12,164 nt of DNA from Deltaproteobacteria bacterium (GTDB lineage Bacteria > Desulfobacterota > Desulfuromonadia > Geobacterales > Pseudopelobacteraceae). Below the pieces are notes generated by a model that had not been told where the DNA came from, searched no databases, and saw only the letters and a program-made list of their open reading frames with translations. The stretch spans positions 1 through 12,164 of the forward strand of contig JACRCG010000089.1 in the NCBI GenBank assembly GCA_016219145.1, written 5' to 3'. Of this stretch, positions 7,419 to 12,164 are shown piece after piece; the stretch's first letter is position 1, and each line of letters opens with the position of its first letter. Made by a program: the position numbers and the translations under genes.

Positions 7419-9116
7419 ATGAATCTGCTTAATCCGAAACAGCTGACCGAAACCCATCCCGATCCGGCTTTGAATCAGATCCTGCGCAAGACTGTCGCTT
7501 TCTTTGAGTCCAAAGGGAAAAAGAGCCTCAAGCAGGACGATCTTGAGCGGGTCTGGTACAAGGATTTTCTGGACTTTATCAAGCGGGAGAAGATCTTTGC
7601 CACCCTGCTGACACCGGCCGGATACGGGGACAAGGATTGCCGCTGGGACACCTCGCGGCTCTGCGCTTTCAACGAACTGCTCGGCTTTTACGGGCTCTGC
7701 TACTGGTATGCCTGGCAGGTCACAATTCTGGGACTGGGGCCGATCTGGATGAGCCCCAACGAGGAACTGAAGCGCAAGACGGCACAGCTGCTGGATGACG
7801 GGGAGATCTTCGCCTTCGGGCTGTCGGAGAAAGAACATGGCGCCGATATCTATTCCAGCGACATGCTGCTGATCCCGCAAGGCAACGGAAACTATCTGGC
7901 ACGGGGGGATAAATACTACATCGGCAACGGCAATGAAGCGGCTTTTGTTTCGGTCTTCGGGCGGGAGCCGGATGGCGGCGGATATGCCTTCTTCGTTGTG
8001 AACAGCCAGCACGAGAAGTACGAACTGGTCAAGAACATCACCCCCACCCAATCCTATGTGGCCGAGTTCGTGCTGCACGACTATCCGGTAACAGAGGCCG
8101 AAATCCTTTCGAAGGGGGACGAAGCCTGGAATGCGACCCTCAACACCGTCAACATCGGCAAGTATAACCTGGGGTGGGCCAGTATCGGCATCTGCACCCA
8201 CGCCTTCTACGAGGCCATCAATCACGCCTCATCGCGCAGCCTCTACGGCATGCATGTCACCGACTTTTCCCATGTCAAGCAGATGTTCGTCGATGCCTAT
8301 GCCCGCCTGGCCGCCATGAAGCTCTTTGCGCTGCGGGCTTCGGATTACCTGCGCTCGGCTTCGGCGGAGGATCGCCGTTATCTGTTGTACAATCCGGTAG
8401 TCAAGATGAAGGTCACCACTCAGGGGGAGGATGTCATCAACCTGCTCTGGGATGTGATTGCCGCCAAGGGTTTCGAGAAGGATATGTACTTTGAGAACGC
8501 CACCCGCGACATCAGAGGGCTGCCCAAGCTGGAAGGGACGGTTCACGTCAACATCGCGCTGATCGTCAAGTTCATGCAGAACTACTTCTTCAATCCGGCT
8601 GAGTATGCCGAGGTGCCGCGCCGCCTTGATCCGGTCAATGATGATTATCTCTTCAATCAGGGGGCGACAAGAGGACTCGGCAAAATCCGCTTCCACGATT
8701 ACCGCCCGGTTTTCGACAGCTCCATCCTGCCAAATGTTCAGATCTTCCGGGAGCAGATCAAACTGTTCCGCGAATTCCTCTTCAAGGCGACCCCGGATGC
8801 GGCCCAGCAGAAGGATATCGACTTCATCCTGGCCGTCGGCGAAATTTTTACCTTGGTGGTCTACGGACAGCTGATCCTGGAAAATGCTGCCCTGCTGGGA
8901 ACCGATGACGATGTCGTCGATCAGATTTTCGACTTCATGGTGCGCGACCTGTCCCGATTCGCGCTGCAGCTCTACAGCAAGCCCTCCAGCACCGAAGCGC
9001 AGATGGAGTATTGCACGAAGCTGATCCGCAAGGCCAATGTCGATGATGGGCGTTATCAGCGGGTGTTGGAGCGGTATGTGTACAGTTTGAACGGGGTTTA
9101 TGAGATGGCGGAGTGA
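7419..9116 (+). CDS. Acyl-CoA dehydrogenase, long form (565 residues)
   Basis: FAD-dependent acyl-CoA dehydrogenase family, cytoplasmic, forming the 2,3-double bond of an acyl-CoA. Visible motifs: GLSEKEHGAD (134-143), matching the LTEPxxGSD flavin/substrate segment; RSLYG (273-277), matching RxxFG; and EGTVHVN with E372 at the catalytic-base position (YEGTxxIQ in short-chain enzymes). The first 390 residues cover the normal three-domain fold. Residues 391-565 are an extra, mostly helical C-terminal domain of the kind seen in VLCAD-like and other long members. The start follows AAAGGAG (7404-7410) and lies 16 nt after the right arm of the long hairpin. The gap to the previous gene is 188 nt, so it may be regulated or stabilised separately. 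Chain-length preference cannot be read, and no ETF genes are in the window. Confidence 0.88.
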   Translation: MNLLNPKQLTETHPDPALNQILRKTVAFFESKGKKSLKQDDLERVWYKDFLDFIKREKIFATLLTPAGYGDKDCRWDTSRLCAFNELLGFYGLCYWYAWQVTILGLGPIWMSPNEELKRKTAQLLDDGEIFAFGLSEKEHGADIYSSDMLLIPQGNGNYLARGDKYYIGNGNEAAFVSVFGREPDGGGYAFFVVNSQHEKYELVKNITPTQSYVAEFVLHDYPVTEAEILSKGDEAWNATLNTVNIGKYNLGWASIGICTHAFYEAINHASSRSLYGMHVTDFSHVKQMFVDAYARLAAMKLFALRASDYLRSASAEDRRYLLYNPVVKMKVTTQGEDVINLLWDVIAAKGFEKDMYFENATRDIRGLPKLEGTVHVNIALIVKFMQNYFFNPAEYAEVPRRLDPVNDDYLFNQGATRGLGKIRFHDYRPVFDSSILPNVQIFREQIKLFREFLFKATPDAAQQKDIDFILAVGEIFTLVVYGQLILENAALLGTDDDVVDQIFDFMVRDLSRFALQLYSKPSSTEAQMEYCTKLIRKANVDDGRYQRVLERYVYSLNGVYEMAE

Positions 9117-9151
9117 CCCGGCCGGCGGTTTCAGGCCGGGCCTACTATTTT
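9117..9151 (+). terminator. Weak rho-independent terminator candidate
   Basis: CCCGGCC (9117-9123) and GGCCGGG (9134-9140) form a 7-bp all-GC stem with a 10-nt loop. It starts directly after the dehydrogenase TGA and is followed by CCTACTATTTT. The T-run is short and interrupted, so termination strength is doubtful. Its place at the end of the + strand cluster supports the call. Confidence 0.5.
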
Positions 9152-9276
9152 GGTTGGGAGCCCCCTTTAGTAAAATGGAAAATATACCTCGCGGGGATTT
9201 GCAGTTAAGCAAAACCGGCGTTGCGGAGTTATCCGGGCGCCGTTATTGGTTTCTTTGGTTACGTCGATTATTTATA

Positions 9277-9304
9277 TTGTCAGAACCTATAAACAATGTA
9301 AAAT
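9277..9304 (+). promoter_or_regulatory. Sigma70-like promoter of the toxin-antitoxin pair
   Basis: TTGTCA (9277-9282, five of six to TTGACA) and TAAAAT (9299-9304, five of six to TATAAT) are separated by 16 bp. They lie 29 nt upstream of the antitoxin ATG in an AT-rich stretch unlike the flanking DNA. The -10 hexamer falls inside the operator palindrome. Confidence 0.55.
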
Positions 9305-9322
9305 ATGATTATCATATTTTAC
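9298..9322. promoter_or_regulatory. Perfect 25-bp operator palindrome before the antitoxin gene
   Basis: GTAAAATATGAT (9298-9309), a central T, then ATCATATTTTAC (9311-9322): both 12-bp arms match perfectly. It covers the predicted -10 and abuts the Shine-Dalgarno GGAGG (9323-9327). Phd/YefM-type antitoxins repress their own operons by binding such palindromes, so autoregulation, strengthened by the toxin complex, is the natural reading. Binding itself is inferred. Confidence 0.75.
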
Positions 9323-9332
9323 GGAGGTTGCT

Positions 9333-9614
9333 ATGCAGACAGCAATCAGTTCAACTGAGGCAGTCAGAAATTTTTCGGAACTGCTCAACAATATTAAATA
9401 CCGTGGAGACCGGTATACAGTGATCCGTGGCGGCAAACCGGCCGCATCCCTCATTCCGCTAGAACCGGCCCGCACTGCTGTAACGCTGGCTGACTTGCGT
9501 GAGATCATGCGCGCCCTTCCCCACCTCGACAACAATGATAAAGCATTTGAGGCCGATGTCATGGCTGCATCAAAATCGCAGCCTCCAATGCCTGAGGCTT
9601 TGTCATGGGAGTGA
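9333..9614 (+). CDS. Phd/YefM-family antitoxin
   Basis: A 93-residue protein whose N-terminal half has the Phd/YefM pattern: SSTEAVRNFSELLNNIKYRG, then a YTVIRGGKPAASLIPLE strand-turn-strand (28-44). This part dimerises and binds DNA. The C-terminal half (about 50-93), with DLREIMRALP and an acidic stretch, would wrap the toxin and block its active site. It has a strong GGAGG Shine-Dalgarno 5 nt before the ATG. Its last 10 nt overlap the toxin gene, the typical antitoxin-first order that keeps antitoxin in excess. Length is normal. Expression is probably autoregulated through the palindrome immediately upstream. Confidence 0.88.
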   Translation: MQTAISSTEAVRNFSELLNNIKYRGDRYTVIRGGKPAASLIPLEPARTAVTLADLREIMRALPHLDNNDKAFEADVMAASKSQPPMPEALSWE

Positions 9615-10012
9615 TACTTGATTCCAGCGAGATCATCGCACTGGAAAGAAACCGGGGGGCAGTCGAGAGTCTATTGACCGGTCGCGAGGATGAACCGTTC
9701 GGCATCAGTGTGGTAACAGTGGCTGAACTGCTGCATGGAGTAGAACGGGCAGACACAGAAACCCGTAAAATAAGGCGTCAGGCCTTTGTGGAAAAGGTGA
9801 TTGAGATGATTCCCGTGTTTCCGTTTGATATGGGAGCGGCCCGCATTTACGCCAGAATATGGGCGTCACTGGTGCTGCGAGGCTTTACGGTAGGTGCGCA
9901 TGATCTGATTATTGCTGCGACAGCTATTTCTCTGGATTACACTGTGATAACCGCTAATCGGCGTGATTTTGAGAAGATCGAGGGATTACGGCTGGAAGTG
10001 CGGCAGGCTTAA
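9605..10012 (+). CDS. vapC: VapC-family PIN-domain toxin ribonuclease
   Basis: A 135-residue PIN-domain protein of normal VapC length. The acidic metal-binding residues are in place: D6 (ILDSSE), E41 (TVAELLHG) and D100 (GAHDLIIAATA). The C-terminal TANRRDFEKIEGL holds a further aspartate, D121. These coordinate Mg2+/Mn2+ for endoribonuclease cleavage. Known VapC targets are tRNAs or rRNA, but the target here cannot be told. The ATG at 9605 lies inside the antitoxin gene with TGAGG about 7 nt upstream, giving a 10-nt overlap and translational coupling. The active-site set looks intact, so the module is probably functional. Confidence 0.9.
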   Translation: MGVILDSSEIIALERNRGAVESLLTGREDEPFGISVVTVAELLHGVERADTETRKIRRQAFVEKVIEMIPVFPFDMGAARIYARIWASLVLRGFTVGAHDLIIAATAISLDYTVITANRRDFEKIEGLRLEVRQA

Positions 10013-10092
10013 TCAGCACTCCAACTCTCATATACACCTCGCTGGGACTTTGTTTAATTGTCAACTAACCCGGTATTGATCAGTATTGTCAG

Positions 10093-10376
10093 GTTTGGTC
10101 TTTGCATCAGGGATGTTAAGCCCCGTTAGGGGCGTCCAATTGTAGCCGGGGGATTTATCCCCAGGATTGGATGCCATATTCCCCCATGTCACGTATGTGA
10201 CGTGATGATATTTTGCCACAATCACCGGGGAATGAATTCCCCGGAAATGGCGGTAATAATTCACATCGTCACGTACGTGACGAATAAATATGTGACATTT
10301 TCAGCCCGTGGGATAAATCCCACGGCTACCATCGGACGCCCCTACAGGGCTTAAAACGATAATGCAAAGACCAAAC
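10093..10376. repeat. 284-bp nested palindrome between convergent genes
   Basis: This fills most of the 400-nt gene-free gap 10013-10412. Outer arms match perfectly: GTTTGGTCTTTGCAT (10093-10107) and its complement (10362-10376). Further inward, 10116-10137 pairs with 10334-10354 with one mismatch and one bulge, and 10142-10161 pairs with 10310-10329 nearly completely. Local hairpins sit within both halves: GCCCC-GTTA-GGGGC (10120-10133), GTCAC-GTAT-GTGAC (10188-10201), CGTCACGTACGTGACG (10267-10282) and CCGTGGGAT-AA-ATCCCACGG (10306-10325). The exact centre, 10234.5, is also the centre of the hairpin CCGGGGAATGAATTCCCCGG (10225-10244). No coding frame is credible. It probably belongs to a dispersed palindromic repeat family and could terminate transcription from both sides. 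Confidence 0.85.
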
Positions 10377-10412
10377 GGACAACACTGAGATCTATTCAAC
10401 AACTAAACCTTA

Positions 10413-11705
10413 CTACTTCACACCGCTCTCCAACAGGTCGCTCACTGTCAACCCTTCAAGGCAGCTTCGGCTGCCGTCCCACCCCTGACGTACAACCTCT
10501 TCGGCCAGCTGCAGCACCGGAGTTGTGACTTCCCGCTCTGAAACGCCTCGCAGCACACTGATAATATCACTCACCAGAATCAGGGACGGATCGCGCGCAG
10601 GCAGCCAGCCCGGCTCGGCTCCCGAAGTCAGGGCCAGATATCCGGACTGCCGTAACTCATCAAGCAGCGGCTCAAGCTGCACAAGCGACACATTCAGTCC
10701 ATCCGCCAGGGATTGGCCTGACGGAGCGGCTCCTCCTTGCCGGAAATAGAGATTCACCTGCACCAGCAGCGCCACAGCCAGCTCTTCTCTAGCTGTCACC
10801 GTCAAACTGGCAACAGAGCTTTCCGGAAGCACATGCCCGTGATGCTGGTGGGCACATACAATCTCAAGCCCGTACAGAACTATCAGCCAACTCGCGTATA
10901 TCCAGACCAGGAACACCGGAACAGCCGCCAGCGTCCCGTAAATGGCGTTATAATTGGCTACTCCGATCTGAAAATGAAAGTAGCCCCACTGCGCCAGCTG
11001 CCAGGCGGTTCCGGCTATAACACCTCCGGTTACGGCTGACGCGAGGCGAACTTTGGTATTCGGGATGAAAATGTATAGAAACACCATGGCAACCCAGATG
11101 CTCAGATACGGCAAAACACGGAACAGCATCAGGATTGCGTCACCCAGGTAGGTATTTTTGATCAGCCATTGCAGAATCCATTGGCTCTGCAGGGTTGAGG
11201 TCATGCTGGTTGCAACCAGCAGCAATATCGGACCGAGTATGGCAACACTCAGGCAATCGCTGAAGCGTCTCCGTGCCGAACGGGTCTCGCGCACTCCCCA
11301 GACGGCATTGAAGGCATTCTCGATGCTTCCCATCAGGGAAATGACCGTCACTATCAGCATAACAAGGCCGATTACTCCGATTGACTTCATGTTGGTGTTG
11401 TTGACATATTCGATGATTCGGGAGACAGTTTCCCCGGAATCTCCGGCAACGCTCTGAAGAAGCGGTTCAAGAGCATGTTGCGCTCCGAGCCCTTTTAATA
11501 CCGAGAACGCGATCGCAAGGAAGGGAACCAGGGAAAGGACCGTGGTGTAAGTCAGCGCAGCGGCGCGCAAAGTACCCTGATGAGCGGAGAAACTGCCGGA
11601 AATCGAGTATATGATCCTGAAGAACTGGAACAGGCGTCCTGTAAGACCGTGCTGGTCATCAGGAGAGCCGCTGTGTAACAGATCATGTATTTTGGAATTC
11701 TGCAT
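10413..11705 (-). CDS. YihY/virulence factor BrkB family inner-membrane protein
   Basis: A 430-residue integral membrane protein of the YihY family, older records of which call it 'ribonuclease BN' in error. Hydrophobic segments lie near residues 48-71, 108-128, 151-170, 188-213, 222-244 and 255-285: six membrane helices. Family signatures are AAALTYTTVLSLVPFLAI (48-65), SLMGSIENAFNAVWGV (123-138) and NAIYGTLAAVPVFLVWIY (253-270). The soluble C-terminal part (about 290-430) looks like a winged-helix domain and is an extension found in many members. I chose the ATG at 11705, with GAGGA six nt upstream. A TTG at 11744 would add 13 residues but has no better site. The gene is convergent with the toxin gene. 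Molecular function is not established for the family. Confidence 0.87.
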   Translation of the reverse strand: MQNSKIHDLLHSGSPDDQHGLTGRLFQFFRIIYSISGSFSAHQGTLRAAALTYTTVLSLVPFLAIAFSVLKGLGAQHALEPLLQSVAGDSGETVSRIIEYVNNTNMKSIGVIGLVMLIVTVISLMGSIENAFNAVWGVRETRSARRRFSDCLSVAILGPILLLVATSMTSTLQSQWILQWLIKNTYLGDAILMLFRVLPYLSIWVAMVFLYIFIPNTKVRLASAVTGGVIAGTAWQLAQWGYFHFQIGVANYNAIYGTLAAVPVFLVWIYASWLIVLYGLEIVCAHQHHGHVLPESSVASLTVTAREELAVALLVQVNLYFRQGGAAPSGQSLADGLNVSLVQLEPLLDELRQSGYLALTSGAEPGWLPARDPSLILVSDIISVLRGVSEREVTTPVLQLAEEVVRQGWDGSRSCLEGLTVSDLLESGVK

Positions 11706-11769
11706 GGCGTTCCTCGCTTGTAGCCGGGTTACAGCCGGATACAATCACATTTGAGCCATCAACAACAGC
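11706..11769 (-). promoter_or_regulatory. Leader of the YihY-family gene; no clear promoter
   Basis: The short gap between the terminator and the YihY-family start should hold that gene's promoter, because the terminator upstream of it is strong. I see no convincing -35/-10 pair. A near-palindrome TGTAGCCGGGTTACA lies at 11720-11734 (7-bp arms with one G.T) and might be an operator, with little to support that. Confidence 0.2.
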
Positions 11770-11798
11770 AAAAAAAAGAGGGGGCTTGTTGCCCCCCC
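11770..11798 (-). terminator. Strong rho-independent terminator of the right-edge gene
   Basis: Read on the minus strand, a 7-bp stem of six G-C pairs plus the closing pair (11791-11797 with 11779-11785, best run 11791-11796/11780-11785), with loop 11786-11790, is followed by CTC and eight T residues (11777-11770). It lies about 20 nt past the TGA of the Arg/Glu-rich frame, and upstream of the YihY-family gene, so it insulates that gene. Confidence 0.85.
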
Positions 11799-11815
11799 TT
11801 CGGAATAAATTCAAT

Positions 11816-12164
11816 TCAGTCCCGGCCGCGACCATGCTGCCTGCCATCGCGCCTGTCTTCCCGCCGTTCTTCCCTGCCATGCCGACGCTCTTCTTTCAAT
11901 TCTTCCCTGTCATGCCGGCGCTCTTCTTTCATCTGCTCCCTCCGCTCATGTTCGGGGCGGAAGTGTTTCCCGCGGTAATGGTCGCGGTCATTGCGATAGA
12001 CACGATACTCACGCTCCCGGTAGGAGCGGATCTGCTCGATGCGGTGTTTGCGGATACCGGGAGGGAGATCCCGGTAGGGAACTTCAGCCCATGGGCCGTT
12101 GTGATGCCGCGAACGATGCCAGCTGTTGCCATAGTACAGATAGAAATAATCCTAGCTGAAGATG
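11816..12164 (-). pseudogene. Arg/Glu/His-rich protein C-terminal part, frame broken by TAG (partial)
   Basis: The minus-strand frame ending at TGA 11818-11816 is open for 111 codons up to a TAG at 12154-12152, and the frame continues open beyond it to the window edge. It reads DYFYLYYGNSWHRS, then GPWAEVPYRDLPPGIRKHRI, then a highly charged tail. The YxxYxGxxWxxS...GPW...LPPGIRxHRIE pattern is familiar from exported hypothetical proteins of Geobacter-like and other proteobacteria. There is no ATG, GTG or TTG with a ribosome site in the first part, so translation must come from beyond the TAG. One C-to-T change in CAG (Gln) would explain the stop. This could be a pseudogene or a sequencing error near an edge. 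The tail has three 11-residue repeats. A strong terminator follows the TGA, supporting that this was a real gene. Function unknown. Confidence 0.6.
11867..11932 (-). repeat. 33-bp tandem repeat encoding an 11-residue charged motif
   Basis: 11867-11899 and 11900-11932 are 33-bp copies differing at three positions, in frame with the Arg/Glu-rich protein. They encode KEERRHDREE and KEERRHGREE with one linking residue. A third, more diverged protein copy (REDRRDGRQH) follows toward the C-terminus. The in-frame period suggests expansion by slippage in a helical charged tail. Confidence 0.8.

Noticed and set aside
6978..8225. A 415-codon open frame on the minus strand
   Set aside because: It lies opposite the iron-sulfur and acyl-CoA dehydrogenase genes, crosses the long hairpin, and its translation shows no family motif. 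The + strand frames have full motif sets and ribosome sites.
8229..9212. A 327-codon open frame on the minus strand
   Set aside because: It is antisense to the C-terminal half of the acyl-CoA dehydrogenase and runs through the terminator candidate. It has no recognisable domains.
9100..9423. A + strand frame of 107 codons
   Set aside because: It overlaps the end of the dehydrogenase, passes through the toxin-antitoxin promoter and operator, and enters the antitoxin gene in another frame.
10061..10264. A 67-codon minus-strand frame in the 400-nt gap
   Set aside because: It runs through one half of the palindromic element and its sequence reflects the repeats. There is no ribosome site or known motif.
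11929..12132. A 67-codon minus-strand frame with an ATG start
   Set aside because: It is Ser/Thr/Ala-rich low-complexity sequence in the wrong frame. The neighbouring frame carries the GPW...LPPGIRKHRIE pattern and ends in front of a terminator.

Overview
The window reads as chromosomal DNA of a Gram-negative, probably anaerobic bacterium. The gene content (acyl-CoA enzymes beside a polyferredoxin-like protein) and the many palindromic intergenic repeats suggest a Geobacter/Pelobacter-type member of the Desulfuromonadia. That placement is an impression from gene style, not a computed result.

Layout. Positions 1-69 hold the tail of an unidentified + strand gene, followed by a composite repeat (79-208). 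From 220 to 9116 there are eight + strand genes: an MBL-fold hydrolase, a FadH-like 2,4-dienoyl-CoA reductase, a secreted chalcone-isomerase-like protein, an alpha/beta hydrolase, a 4HBT-type thioesterase, an enoyl-CoA hydratase/isomerase, a cysteine-rich 2x[4Fe-4S] protein and a long acyl-CoA dehydrogenase. The first six are tightly packed (8-nt overlap or gaps of 10-18 nt) and look like one operon. The last two are separated from it and from each other by gaps of 159 and 188 nt, each filled by a long inverted repeat. A weak terminator follows the dehydrogenase. Next comes a self-contained Phd/VapC toxin-antitoxin module (9333-10012) with its own promoter and a perfect 25-bp operator palindrome. 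A 284-bp nested palindrome (10093-10376) fills the gap to a convergent YihY-family membrane protein gene (minus strand, 10413-11705). At the right edge a minus-strand gene for an Arg/Glu/His-rich protein ends at a strong terminator. Its frame is broken by an in-frame TAG 11 bases from the window edge.

How the genes work together. FadH-type reductase, a crotonase whose glutamate pattern fits a delta3,delta2-enoyl-CoA isomerase, an acyl-CoA dehydrogenase and a thioesterase together suggest auxiliary beta-oxidation or remodelling of unsaturated acyl-CoAs. The chalcone-isomerase-like protein (a fold that binds fatty acids in some plant members) and the alpha/beta hydrolase may supply or carry the acyl chains, and the iron-sulfur protein may handle electrons. 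This pathway assignment is inference. Thiolase, 3-hydroxyacyl-CoA dehydrogenase, acyl-CoA synthetase and ETF genes are not in the window.

Most notable. (1) A 180-nt hairpin at 7223-7402 begins inside the stop codon region of one gene and ends just before the Shine-Dalgarno of the next. It has about eleven G.U pairs and four tandem GA mismatches that favour a + strand RNA. (2) A 284-bp palindrome is centred exactly on a 20-bp hairpin. (3) The crotonase lacks both hydratase glutamates. (4) The iron-sulfur protein has an unusual CxCCxCCC cluster. (5) The right-edge gene is probably broken.
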